Assembly: GCA_963824905.1 (NCBI GenBank) | Contig: CAWGRH010000002.1 | Span: 124,001-188,000 of the forward strand | Origin: JAJPKK01 sp963824905 | Lineage (GTDB): Bacteria; Pseudomonadota; Alphaproteobacteria; Rhizobiales; Xanthobacteraceae | Direction of reading: 5' to 3' | Length of the DNA stretch: 64,000 bases | In this document: piece by piece, positions 46,621 to 55,353 of the stretch | Layout: each line of letters opens with the position of its first letter | How positions within the stretch are numbered: the first letter of the stretch is position 1 | Notes under the pieces: generated by a model | Seen by the model: only the letters and a program-made list of their open reading frames with translations | The model's database searches: none | Told to the model about the DNA's origin: nothing | Program-made: the position numbers and the translations under genes

Positions 46621-46857
46621 TCACCGGCCGGGCGATTCCTTCAGCACGTCCCATTGGTACATGCGGCAGTCGTCGACGTTGCGGCTATAGGCGCAGCATT
46701 CCCGCATGAAATCGAGCAGCACCATGGGATCGGGGTCACTGATGACGAACTGGCTGCAGAAAACGATTTCCTTGCGGAGCATGTCCCGAGCCTCCCGTGC
46801 GGATGCGGCGGAGGCGAGAAGCAGGCCCATTGCAATCAAGGCGATAAAAATCTTCAT
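46621..46857 (-). CDS. Small secreted cysteine-containing protein, 78 residues
   Basis: Signal peptide 'MKIFIALIAMGLLLASAASA' then a mature part with four Cys ('IVFCSQFVI', 'MRECCAYSRNVDDCRMYQW'), possibly disulfide-linked. The ribosome site aggtgtg... upstream is acceptable (gaggtg nine bases before ATG). Codon use fits. Function unknown. Confidence 0.65.
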   Translation of the reverse strand: MKIFIALIAMGLLLASAASAREARDMLRKEIVFCSQFVISDPDPMVLLDFMRECCAYSRNVDDCRMYQWDVLKESPGR

Positions 46858-46995
46858 GACACACCTCTAAAAGCACGAGGGATCAGCTATCTCCTGCTTA
46901 GCGGCAGTCATGAAATTCTTGCGTTAGCTTCTTCACAGAAGAAGATTTTTTACCCCGCACATTGCGGGGCGCGGGTTGTCGGGCCCGCCGGCGGT

Positions 46996-47946
46996 TCATT
47001 CACGGCTGAGGAACTGCTCCACCGCCGCGACGGTGCGCGCGGGGTCCTCCTCCTCGGGCGCATGGCCGAGGTCGTCGTAGATCACGAGCGTGCTGCCGGC
47101 GATGTCCCCGTGGAAGCGCTCGGCATCGTCAGGCGGCACCAGCCGGTCACGCCCGCCCCACATGATCAGCGTCGGCACCTTGATCTCGGGGATTCGTCCC
47201 GCGAGCGCAGTCCGGCGCGGCTGATTGAACCGCTGCACCATCGCCTGGCGGTTGCCCTCGCGCAGCGTGATCTCGTAGGCGCGGTCGATCATCGCCTCGG
47301 TCACCTTGGAGGGGTCGCCGAACACGTTGCGCATCCCCGACGCGATGAGAAAGCGCGGCAGCGTGTGCGAGAGCATCTGGTTCAGCCCGGGCATCCGCGC
47401 GACGCGGAAGCCGAGCGGGATCGAGATGGAGTGGCTCGGATAGCCGCCGGAATCGACGAGGATCAGCTTGTCGACCCGTGACGGCGCGAGCACCGCGGTC
47501 GCCCAGGACACCGCGCCGCCGAGCGAATTACCCCCGAGCACCGCATGGGCAATGCCGAGCTTGTCCATCAGCGCGGTGACGAAGCGCACGGATGCACCGA
47601 GCGAGTAGTCGCCGTCCGGCGACGGCCCGGTAAGCCCGAACCCCGGCAGGTCGAAGGTGATGACGCGCCGCTGTTGCTTGAGCGCGGGCACCCAACCCTC
47701 CCAGGCGTGCAACGAGGAGCCGGTGCCGTGGATCAGGATGACGGGGCTCGGGTCGTCGCGCGGCCCCTCGTCGCGCAGATGCACCTTCATGCCGGCGACG
47801 TCGACGAATTGCGACGGCGGCGGCGCCCAACGCGCCTTGAGGGATTCGACCGAACGGTCTGGTGCCCACGTCATGACGAAGAAGCCGACGACGACGAGCG
47901 CGAGCGCCGCCAGCACGCCTCCCACGATGATCATCGTTCTTTTCAC
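46996..47946 (-). CDS. Alpha/beta hydrolase with N-terminal membrane anchor
   Basis: 316 residues from a GTG at 47946 (ggggaag upstream); the ATG four codons later is the alternative. A hydrophobic segment (about 5-27) anchors it. 'VILIHGTGSSLHAWEGWV' is the oxyanion loop, 'LGGNSLGGAVSW' the serine elbow, 'IMWGGRDRLVPP' the acid and 'DDLGHAPEEEDP' the histidine. It fits meta-cleavage-product hydrolase and epoxide-hydrolase-like enzymes. Substrate unknown. It is divergent from the amidohydrolase at 48325 across a repeat. Confidence 0.88.
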   Translation of the reverse strand: MKRTMIIVGGVLAALALVVVGFFVMTWAPDRSVESLKARWAPPPSQFVDVAGMKVHLRDEGPRDDPSPVILIHGTGSSLHAWEGWVPALKQQRRVITFDLPGFGLTGPSPDGDYSLGASVRFVTALMDKLGIAHAVLGGNSLGGAVSWATAVLAPSRVDKLILVDSGGYPSHSISIPLGFRVARMPGLNQMLSHTLPRFLIASGMRNVFGDPSKVTEAMIDRAYEITLREGNRQAMVQRFNQPRRTALAGRIPEIKVPTLIMWGGRDRLVPPDDAERFHGDIAGSTLVIYDDLGHAPEEEDPARTVAAVEQFLSRE

Positions 47947-48081
47947 GACCGGCTTCCCCGAAGACTGCTCTTCGCGCGGCCGGGCATTCAAACAGATTGT
48001 CACGAGATCGTAAAATGCGGCCGCCGGAAGCGAGAGCGACCGGCCGTCGCACCGTTTGCAGTGCAATATTCATACAATCGT

Positions 48082-48172
48082 GTAGCCCGGGTTGAGCGCA
48101 GCGAAACCCGGGACGAACGTCGAGACGCGGTGAGGCCGCCCCCGGGTTTCGCTGCGCTCAACCCCGGGCTAC
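48082..48172. repeat. Intergenic palindromic element, family H
   Basis: Outer arms gtagcccgggttgagcgcag (48083-48102) and gctgcgctcaaccccgggctac pair over ~20 bases, with inner gcgaaacccggg / cccgggtttcgc. It lies in the divergent gap between the hydrolase at 46996 and the amidohydrolase at 48325; the remaining bases of this gap show no other strong signal. Confidence 0.85.
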
Positions 48173-48324
48173 GTGCGACGCGTTTCGCCGAGGCGGAGTC
48201 GAAACCCGCAGTCGACACGACGGACGCATCGCGGCTGCGCCTTGCGGTTTGCAGGTTCACGCGGCGAAGGCTATGTGACCGCGCGAACGCCCCGCGGGGA
48301 CCCGAACAGGAAAGCCGAGCTCAG

Positions 48325-49395
48325 ATGAACGAGGACTGGAATCGCTATGGGCCCACCGCCGCCCGGCCGGCCGGCGCCAAGCCCGGCCGCATGGTGCGAC
48401 CGCAGAGCGTCACCATCGACATCCACTCCCACATTGCGATTCCGCGCGCCTCGGATTTCGTCAAGCCGCATCTCGATCTCGCGAGCATCCCCCTCGCCCA
48501 CTTCGCGTCGCCCGAGACCAAGACGATCAACATCCGCCAGGATCACGAGCGGCGGCCGGTGATGACCTCCTACGACCAGCGCCTCACCGATCTCGACGCC
48601 ATGGGGATCGACCGCCAGCTCGTAATGCCGCCGCCGCCGCAGTGCTACTACACGGTGCCGGTCGACATCGCAGTCGAGGCCGCGCGTATGATCAACGACG
48701 GCGTCGCCGAATTCGTCGCCGGCAAACCGGATCGTTTCGCCGCGCTCGGCACCGTGCCGATGCCCGATGCCGCCGCGGCGGCGAGCGAGCTCGAGCGCTG
48801 CATCAAGACGCTCGGTTTCAAGGGCGTGCAGATCCTGACGAACGTCGCCGGCAAGGAGCTGTCCGATCCCGCCTTCGCACCGTTCTGGGCGAAGGCCGAA
48901 GCGCTCGGCGCCGTGGTGCTGATCCATCCCAATGGCTTCACCGAGGCGCAGCGTCTGTCGCGGTTCTATTTCAACAACGTCGTCGGCAATCCGCTGGAGA
49001 CGACGATCGCCCTGCACTACCTCATTTTCGATGGCGTGCTCGAGCGCCATCCGAACCTCAAGATCATCGCCGTGCACGGCGGCGGCTTTCTCGGCGGCTA
49101 TTCCGGCCGCATCGACCACGCCTGGGGCGCGCGCGGCGATGCCCACGGCGCGCTTCCCAAGCCGCCATCGAGCTACCTCAAGAAGATCTATGTCGACACC
49201 GTGGTGTTCACGCCAGGGCAGCTCGCCGCGCTGGTCGAAACCTTCGGCGCCGATCACGTGTTGATGGGCACCGACTACCCCTACGACATGGCGGAGTACG
49301 ATCCGCTCGAGCATCTCGCCGCGACGAAGAGCCTCGACGCGACCGCGGTCGCCGCGATCGCCGGCGGCAATGCGCGCAAGCTCTTGGGCATGTGA
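48325..49395 (+). CDS. ACMSD-like amidohydrolase/decarboxylase
   Basis: 356 residues from ATG 48325. 'TIDIHSHIAIP' holds the HxH, 'IIAVHGGGFLGG' the central His, and 'VLMGTDYPYDM' the Asp. This arrangement fits the amino-carboxymuconate-semialdehyde decarboxylase and gamma-resorcylate-type decarboxylase family. 'GVQILTNVAGKELSDPAFAP' and 'VLIHPNGF' are typical family segments. It opens a same-strand group with a TctC protein and an acetamidase, 156 bp and more downstream. Substrate unknown. Confidence 0.87.
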   Translation: MNEDWNRYGPTAARPAGAKPGRMVRPQSVTIDIHSHIAIPRASDFVKPHLDLASIPLAHFASPETKTINIRQDHERRPVMTSYDQRLTDLDAMGIDRQLVMPPPPQCYYTVPVDIAVEAARMINDGVAEFVAGKPDRFAALGTVPMPDAAAAASELERCIKTLGFKGVQILTNVAGKELSDPAFAPFWAKAEALGAVVLIHPNGFTEAQRLSRFYFNNVVGNPLETTIALHYLIFDGVLERHPNLKIIAVHGGGFLGGYSGRIDHAWGARGDAHGALPKPPSSYLKKIYVDTVVFTPGQLAALVETFGADHVLMGTDYPYDMAEYDPLEHLAATKSLDATAVAAIAGGNARKLLGM

Positions 49396-49551
49396 ACGGA
49401 TGCGCCGGCCGTGATTTCCCAGCGCTCGCGCCATGCCGCAGCGCACGGCCGCGGCAACGGCAACCGCGGCAAAGGCGACCTTGCCGATGCCTGCTGTTTG
49501 TCGCATTCTGCGGCACTTTTCTCCGGCCATCAACGAACCAGGGGCTATGCG

Positions 49552-50541
49552 ATGAAGCGTCGAGACGTGTTGGCCGGCTTCGCGGCGCTTAGCGGTTGCG
49601 CGCTCGCGCCGCGGCGCGGCGCGGCAGAGGCAAAATATCCCGATCGCGCCATCAAGCTCGTCGTTCCCTTCGCGCCGGGCGGCGTCAACGACGCGGTGGC
49701 GCGGCTGTGGGCCGAGTACGTCAAGGCGCCGCTCGGCGGCACCGTCTACATCGAGAACCAGGGCGGCGCCGGCGGCGCGGTCGGCGCGATGGCCATCGCA
49801 CATGCCACGCCCGACGGCTACTCCATCCTGCTCGGCGGCGCCGGCGCGCTCGTCCTCAATCCGATCGGAATGGTCAAGCCGCTCTACGATCCGGTCAAGG
49901 ATTTCGAGCCGATTGCGATGATCGCCGTGCCGGCGCTCACCATCGTGGTCAATCCGAGCCTTCCCGTGCACACGATCAAGGAGCTGATCGCCTACGACAA
50001 GGCCAATCCGGGCAAGCTCGCCTACGGCTCGGCCGGCGCGGGGTCGATGACCCATCTCGCGGGCGAGCTCTTCAAGTCACTGGCCAAGACCCCGGACATC
50101 ATCCACGTGCCCTACAAGGGCTCCGGCCCGTCGCTTTCCGACGGAGTGAGCGGCCACGTTCCCATGGTCGTCGCCAACATCACGAGCCAAGTGCTCGAGC
50201 TTCACCGCGCCGGGAAGCTGCGGATGATCGCAGTCACCGCGCCCGAGCGGATCGTCGCGGCGCCCGACATTCCCACCGCCGTCGAGTCCGGGCTGCCCGG
50301 CATGATCTCGGTGAATTTCACCGGGCTGTTCGCGCCGCGCGGCACGCCGAAGGCGATCGTCGACCAGATCGCTGCCGCAACCGACAAGGTGACGGAATCG
50401 GACGACTTCCGCACCATGCTGATCGACGCCGGCATGGAGCCGTATCGGCATTCCACCCCGGAAAAGACAGCACAGTTCCTCGAGCAGGACATCGCCCGGT
50501 GGACGCCGGTGTTTCGCGCGATCGGCTTGAAGCTCAACTGA
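49552..50541 (+). CDS. TctC-family (Bug) periplasmic substrate-binding protein 3
   Basis: 329 residues. 'KRRDVLAGFAALSGC' looks like a Tat-type or lipoprotein signal. Bug signatures: 'IKLVVPFAPGGVNDAVARL', 'IENQGGAGGAVGAMAI', 'HATPDGYSILLGG', 'KLAYGSAGAGSMTHLAGELF' and 'GLPGMISVNFTGLFAPRGTP'. It sits between the amidohydrolase and an exported acetamidase. No permease is nearby. Confidence 0.92.
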   Translation: MKRRDVLAGFAALSGCALAPRRGAAEAKYPDRAIKLVVPFAPGGVNDAVARLWAEYVKAPLGGTVYIENQGGAGGAVGAMAIAHATPDGYSILLGGAGALVLNPIGMVKPLYDPVKDFEPIAMIAVPALTIVVNPSLPVHTIKELIAYDKANPGKLAYGSAGAGSMTHLAGELFKSLAKTPDIIHVPYKGSGPSLSDGVSGHVPMVVANITSQVLELHRAGKLRMIAVTAPERIVAAPDIPTAVESGLPGMISVNFTGLFAPRGTPKAIVDQIAAATDKVTESDDFRTMLIDAGMEPYRHSTPEKTAQFLEQDIARWTPVFRAIGLKLN

Positions 50542-50595
50542 TCAAGTGCCCGCTCGGAGTATTTCCTCCGCGCTGCGGGTAACGGGAGGAATCTC

Positions 50596-51627
50596 ATGAC
50601 GCGCAGGACATCGATGCTGGTCGCGGCGTGCGCCGCAACGTGGACGATCGGCTCCGCGGCGGCTGCCGAGCACACGCTGATGCCGAGCCCCCAGACCGTC
50701 GCCATCGGCAACTTCAACGCCGCGACCAAGCCCGCTCTCACGATCGACTCCGGCGACACCGTGGTCATCGAGACCGCCGCGGCGATGGAGCCGGCGGAGA
50801 TCGAGCAGTCGGGCGTCGTCCCCGCGAGCGCCGTGCCGCAATACGTGCGCGACATCTATCGAGAGGTCAAAGACCGCGGCCCCGGCCCGCACATCCTCAC
50901 CGGACCGATCTTCGTCAACGGCGCGCAGCCCGGCGACGTGCTCGAAGTTCGCATCCTCGATATCGCGCTTGCGGTCGACTACGGCTACAACCGTCAGCGC
51001 CCCTACAACGGCGCGTTGCCGGAGGAATTCCCCGGGCCCTTCCAGCGCATCATCCCGATCAACCGCGCCGCCAAGACCGCCGAGATCGCTCCCGGCGTGG
51101 TGGTGCCGCTCGACCATCCGTTCTTCGGCACCATGGGCCTCGCGCCGCTCGCCTCGATGGGACGCATCGGCTCCGGCCCGCCCGGCATTCACACCGGAAA
51201 CATCGACAACAAGGACGTGGCGGCGGGCACGACGCTCTACATGCCCGTGCTCGCCCCGGGTGCGCTGTTCTCGATCGGCGACGGCCACGGTGCCCAGGGT
51301 CAGGGCGAGGTCGACCTGTCCGCCGTCGAGACCGGGCTGCGCGGCCGGTTCCAGTTCATCGTGCGCAAGGACATGAAGATCACCTGGCCGCGGGCGGAGA
51401 CCCCGACCCATTGGATCGTGATGGGCCTCAATCCGAGCCTCGAAGAGGCGATGAAAATCGCAGTGCGCGAGACCATCGCTTTCCTGACCGAGCGGTTTCC
51501 CAAGCTCAGCCGCCAGGAGGCCTACATGATCGCGAGCATCGCGGTCGATTATCACGTCACCCAGGTGGTCGACGGGACCAAGGGCATCCACGGCATGATC
51601 CCGAAGGCGATCTTCGCCGCGCGGTGA
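50596..51627 (+). CDS. Exported acetamidase/formamidase-family protein
   Basis: 343 residues with gggagg upstream. A signal peptide (ends 'SAAAAEHTL') is unusual because characterised FmdA/AmdA enzymes are cytoplasmic. 'VFVNGAQPGDVLEV', 'HPFFGTMGLAP', 'GGHTGN'-like 'GIHTGNIDNKDV' and 'SIGDGHGAQGQGEVDLSAVET' match the family's catalytic/metal region. It hydrolyses short amides to acid and ammonia. It ends the group begun at 48325; a family E repeat follows. Confidence 0.88.
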   Translation: MTRRTSMLVAACAATWTIGSAAAAEHTLMPSPQTVAIGNFNAATKPALTIDSGDTVVIETAAAMEPAEIEQSGVVPASAVPQYVRDIYREVKDRGPGPHILTGPIFVNGAQPGDVLEVRILDIALAVDYGYNRQRPYNGALPEEFPGPFQRIIPINRAAKTAEIAPGVVVPLDHPFFGTMGLAPLASMGRIGSGPPGIHTGNIDNKDVAAGTTLYMPVLAPGALFSIGDGHGAQGQGEVDLSAVETGLRGRFQFIVRKDMKITWPRAETPTHWIVMGLNPSLEEAMKIAVRETIAFLTERFPKLSRQEAYMIASIAVDYHVTQVVDGTKGIHGMIPKAIFAAR

Positions 51628-51654
51628 GCGCCCGCTTTTTGCACGGCGCATGAT

Positions 51655-51778
51655 CCCCTCCCCCGCTTGCGGGGGGAGGCTGGAAGGGGGAAGCTGAGTC
51701 TCGTCCCTGCATAACGCCTGCGATCGCCGAACCGCCGCGGCCCCCTCCCCGACCCTCCCCCGCAAGCGGGAGAGGGAG
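51655..51778. repeat. Composite intergenic repeat, family E (copy 2, inverted)
   Basis: Reverse-complement version of the element at 39106-39230, sharing the end hairpins and the central ccctgcat...cgcctgcgatcgcc. Truncated relatives of its end hairpin lie near 52949-52980 and 54170-54200, next to the lactonase genes. Confidence 0.88.
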
Positions 51779-51917
51779 AACGCGCGCCTCTCGTTCGTTC
51801 ATGGCGGCGACACGCAAAGCGGACTAAGATCGTCGCCGCGACGGCGGTCTTTGCGCGAACCGGATGCAGGCAAACCTGCGCTTCACGCCGCCGACAAGAA
51901 ACACGGGAGGACGGATC

Positions 51918-52937
51918 ATGATCTCGCAACACGGGATTTCGCGCCGCCACATGATGGCGATATCGGCCGCCGGCGGATTGGCGCTCGGCAGCGGCATCGG
52001 CCGTGCCGGCGCGCAGGCAGCAAAGCGCATCGAGAAGCTTGCGCCCGAGCTCGACGCGATCCTCGCAGTCGACCAGCCGGTCGTCGAGGTCGGCCGCGGC
52101 TTCGGCGGGCCGGCGGGACCGACCGAGGGCCCGCTGTGGTGGAAGGAAGGCGGCTACCTGCTGTTCAGCGACATCAGTGCCAGCAAGCGGATGAAGTACA
52201 CGCCCGGCCAGGGCATCACGGTGTTCCAGGAGAAGACCAACGGGGCGAACGGGCTCACCCGCGACCTCCAGGGCCGCCTGCTCGCCTGCGAGCATGACAG
52301 CCGTCGCGTCACCCGCCAGGAGCTCGACGGCAGCCTCACGGTGATCGCCAACAGCTACCAGGGGCGCCGGCTCAACCGGCCGAACGACGTCATCGTCAAG
52401 TCGGACGGCTCGATCTACTTCACCGACCCCTGGAGCCCCGCGCTGGTGCGCGAGCAGTGGGACCTCACCTTCAACGGTGTCTACCGGCTGACCCCCGACC
52501 TCGGCACCCTCACCCTCCTCCTCGACGACATGGTGTTCCCGAACGGCCTCGCCTTCTCGCCCGACGAAAGCGTGCTCTATGTGGTCGACTTCCTGCGTGG
52601 CCACATCCGGGCATTCGACGTCGCGGCGAACGGCACCATCGCGCGAGCGACCGACCGCGTGTTCGCCGATCTGCGCGGGCCCGAGCCCGGCGCGCCGGAC
52701 GGAATCAAGGTCGACACCGCCGGCAACGTCTATAGCGGCGGGTCCGGCGGCATCTACATACTCGACCCCAAGGGCAAGAAGCTCGGCCGCATCGTCCATG
52801 GCGAGAGAGAGACGACCAACATCGGCTTCGGCGGCGACGACTGGAAGACGCTGTTCTTCACGACACGCAGCACGGTCGGCTCGGTGAACGTGAAGATTCC
52901 CGGCATTCCGGTGCCGGTGCCGAAGAAGGCGTCGTGA
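51918..52937 (+). CDS. SMP-30/gluconolactonase-family protein, copy 1
   Basis: 339 residues. 'ISRRHMMAISAAGGLALGSG' is a twin-arginine-type signal. Metal-site residues of the six-bladed propeller: Glu in 'GPTEGPLWW', Asn in 'RRLNRPNDVIVK', Asp in 'GAPDGIKVD'. Such proteins hydrolyse lactones of sugar acids or related compounds. It is a tandem duplicate of the gene at 53093; the upstream 50 bp are shared too, including a gggagg ribosome site. Periplasmic location is predicted. Confidence 0.9.
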   Translation: MISQHGISRRHMMAISAAGGLALGSGIGRAGAQAAKRIEKLAPELDAILAVDQPVVEVGRGFGGPAGPTEGPLWWKEGGYLLFSDISASKRMKYTPGQGITVFQEKTNGANGLTRDLQGRLLACEHDSRRVTRQELDGSLTVIANSYQGRRLNRPNDVIVKSDGSIYFTDPWSPALVREQWDLTFNGVYRLTPDLGTLTLLLDDMVFPNGLAFSPDESVLYVVDFLRGHIRAFDVAANGTIARATDRVFADLRGPEPGAPDGIKVDTAGNVYSGGSGGIYILDPKGKKLGRIVHGERETTNIGFGGDDWKTLFFTTRSTVGSVNVKIPGIPVPVPKKAS

Positions 52938-53092
52938 TGCGTATGAACTCCTCCCCCGCAAGCAAGCGGGAGAGGGAGAAGAGGCGCGCTCGCTGATCAC
53001 TTCAAAGCGGAATAACATCATCGCCGTGAGCGGCGATCCGGATGCACGCGTGCACGGCTTCGCGCCGCGGACAAAAACAGGGAGGACGGACC

Positions 53093-54112
53093 ATGATCTC
53101 GCAACAGGGGATTTCGCGCCGCCACATGATGGCGATGTCGGCCGCCGGCGGATTGGCGCTCGGCAGCGGCATCGGCCGTGCCGCCGCGCAGGGGGCAAAG
53201 CGCATCGAGAAGCTCGCGCCGGAGCTCGACGCCATTCTCGCCACCGACCAGCCGATCGTCGAGATCGGCCGCGGCTTCGGCGGCCCGGCCGGGCCGGCCG
53301 AGGGCCCGCTGTGGTGGAAGGAAGGCGGCTATCTCCTGTTCAGCGACATCAACGCCAGCAAGCGGATGAAGTACACGCCCGGCCAGGGCATCACAGTGTT
53401 CCAGGAGAAGACCAACGGGGCGAACGGGCTCACGCGCGATCTGCAGGGCCGCCTGCTCGCCTGCGAGCACGACACCCGCCGCGTCACCCGACAGGAGCTC
53501 GACGGCAGCCTCACCGTGATCGCCAACAGCTTCCAGGGCCGCCGCCTCAACCGGCCGAACGACGTCGTCGTCAAGTCGGACGGGGCGATCTACTTCACCG
53601 ATCCCTGGACCAACCCGCTGCCGCGCGAGCAGTGGGATCTCACCTTCTCCGGCGTCTACCGGCTCACTCCCGACCTCGGCACGCTCACGCTCCTCGTCGA
53701 CGACTTCCTGATCCCCAACGGGATCGCCTTTTCGCCGGACGAGAGCGTGCTCTACGTGAACGACTCGCAGCGCCGGCACATCCGGACATTCGATGTCGCC
53801 GCCAACGGCACGCTGGCGCGGGCGACCGACCGCGTGTTCGCCGATCTCGGCGGCCCTGAGTCCGGCGTGCCCGACGGCATGAAGGTCGACACCGCCGGCA
53901 ACGTCTATTGCGGCGGGTCCGGCGGCATCTACGTTCTCGACCCCAAGGGCAAGAAGCTCGGCCACATCGTCCATGGCGAGAGCGCGACCACCAACATCGC
54001 CTTCGGCGGCAACGACTGGAAGACGCTGTTCTTCACGACGCGCAACACGGTCGGCTCGGTGAACCTGAAGGTCCCCGGCATTCCGGTGCCGGTGCCGAAG
54101 AAGGCGTCGTAA
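53093..54112 (+). CDS. SMP-30/gluconolactonase-family protein, copy 2
   Basis: 339 residues, the same length as copy 1 and very similar throughout. Signal 'ISRRHMMAMSAAGGLALGSG', metal-site Glu in 'GPAEGPLWW', Asn in 'RRLNRPNDVVVK', Asp in 'GVPDGMKVD' are all kept. Differences concentrate around residues 170-180 ('WTNPLPREQWD' against 'WSPALVREQWD') and 215-230 ('NDSQRRHIRTF' against 'VDFLRGHIRAF'), which lie on the propeller top and may change substrate choice. It stands alone before the convergent tonB. Confidence 0.9.
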   Translation: MISQQGISRRHMMAMSAAGGLALGSGIGRAAAQGAKRIEKLAPELDAILATDQPIVEIGRGFGGPAGPAEGPLWWKEGGYLLFSDINASKRMKYTPGQGITVFQEKTNGANGLTRDLQGRLLACEHDTRRVTRQELDGSLTVIANSFQGRRLNRPNDVVVKSDGAIYFTDPWTNPLPREQWDLTFSGVYRLTPDLGTLTLLVDDFLIPNGIAFSPDESVLYVNDSQRRHIRTFDVAANGTLARATDRVFADLGGPESGVPDGMKVDTAGNVYCGGSGGIYVLDPKGKKLGHIVHGESATTNIAFGGNDWKTLFFTTRNTVGSVNLKVPGIPVPVPKKAS

Positions 54113-54210
54113 CGACGGGCGCCCGCTGGGCGTTGACGCACAGGACGTGCCGCGTTCGCAGCCGGATCTCTCCCTCGCTTGCTTGCGGGGGGAGCGGGAG
54201 CGACGCGCCT

Positions 54211-54927
54211 TCACCGAATGTTGAAGCGCACCGGGACGACGAACGACAACTCCGAGTCCGCCAGCTTTTCCGGCGGACGCGGCATCGGTTGCGCGCGGTT
54301 GAGCATCGCGAGCGACTCGGCGTCGAGCGTCGCCGATCCCGAGCTCTGGACGATGTGGCTCGCCACGATCCGCCCCTCATGGTCGATGCTGAAGGCGACG
54401 CGGGCGACGCCGCGTTCGTCGTGGGCACGCGCTTCGGCCGGATAGCGCTTGAACCGCTCGATATGGGCGACGAGCGCACTTTGCCATCGTCGCAGCACCG
54501 CGGCCGGGATCACCTCGGCACCCGGGGTCGGCAGGGCCGCGACGGCGGGCATGGTCACCGACGGCTCTGCAGTCGGCGGGCTCGCCACGGTGGGCGGTGC
54601 CGGCGTCGGCGGCTCGGGCACCGGCAGGGCGACCTCGGCCTCCTCTTCCGGCGGCTTGGTCTGCTCTTCCTTGGGCGGTGTCGGCGCGCTCTCCGCTTCG
54701 GTCGGAGCGGGCGCAAGATCGCTCGGCGGAGTCGCCGATGTCGCCACCATTTCCGGCAATTCGATCATCACCACCGGTGCGCCGGCATCAAACTCCGACG
54801 CGACGTCGTGCCCAGGGAGGAACCAAAATACCGCGAGACCATGCGCCGCCACCACGGCGGCGAAGCACAACGTCCATCGCGCGATTTCGGTGCGTCCCAT
54901 GCCGGCGCGGAGAGCGAGCTCGGTCAT
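54211..54927 (-). CDS. tonB: TonB energy-transducing protein
   Basis: 238 residues. An N-terminal transmembrane segment (about 19-40, 'LCFAAVVAAHGLAVFWF') with the functional Ser/His-type face is followed by a Pro/Glu-rich spacer (PPSDLAPAPTEAESAPTPPK..., residues 65-135) and a C-terminal TonB domain ('YPAEARAHDERGVARVAFSID', 'SSGSATLDAESLAMLNRA', ending 'VVPVRFNIR'). It spans the periplasm to open TonB-dependent receptors such as the one at 57943. Its start overlaps the exbD stop by four bases. Confidence 0.92.
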   Translation of the reverse strand: MTELALRAGMGRTEIARWTLCFAAVVAAHGLAVFWFLPGHDVASEFDAGAPVVMIELPEMVATSATPPSDLAPAPTEAESAPTPPKEEQTKPPEEEAEVALPVPEPPTPAPPTVASPPTAEPSVTMPAVAALPTPGAEVIPAAVLRRWQSALVAHIERFKRYPAEARAHDERGVARVAFSIDHEGRIVASHIVQSSGSATLDAESLAMLNRAQPMPRPPEKLADSELSFVVPVRFNIR

Positions 54928-55349
54928 TGCGCTCCGTCCGATTCGAGGCCGACCAGCGCGACCTTGAGATAGCCGGCCGCGCGCAGCACGTTCATCACAT
55001 TCATCAGCTCGCCGTACGGGACGCTCTTGTCGGCGCGCAGGAAGACGCGCATGCCGCGATCATTGTTGCTGAGCACATCGAGAGCCGATTGCAGGCCGTC
55101 GCGGGTCACCGGCGAGTCGCCGAGCGCAAGCGTGTTGTCGGATTTGACGGTCAGGAAGATCGGCTTTTCCGGCCGCGGCTGGCGCACCGCGTTCGAGGTC
55201 GGCAGGTCGACGGCGATGTCGACGGTCGCGAGCGGCGCCGCGATCATGAAGATGATCAGCAGCACGAGAATGACGTCGATGAACGGCGTGACGTTGATGT
55301 CGTGGATTTCGCCGAGCGTGTCGTCGCCGTGATCGAGTCGGATGCTCAC
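54924..55349 (-). CDS. exbD: Proton channel subunit ExbD
   Basis: 141 residues from a GTG. 'INVTPFIDVILVLLIIFMI' holds the single membrane helix with the essential Asp of ExbD/TolR. The periplasmic domain contains 'ADKSVPYGELMNVMNVLRAAG'. It forms the proton channel with ExbB that energises TonB. It starts four bases after the exbB stop and overlaps tonB, so exbB-exbD-tonB is one operon. Confidence 0.94.
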   Translation of the reverse strand: MSIRLDHGDDTLGEIHDINVTPFIDVILVLLIIFMIAAPLATVDIAVDLPTSNAVRQPRPEKPIFLTVKSDNTLALGDSPVTRDGLQSALDVLSNNDRGMRVFLRADKSVPYGELMNVMNVLRAAGYLKVALVGLESDGAQ

Positions 55350-55353
55350 CGGA

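Noticed and set aside
46928..46984. Terminator-like hairpins near the - strand hydrolase
   Set aside because: The T run lies on the wrong side for the leftward gene, and no + strand gene ends directly before it.
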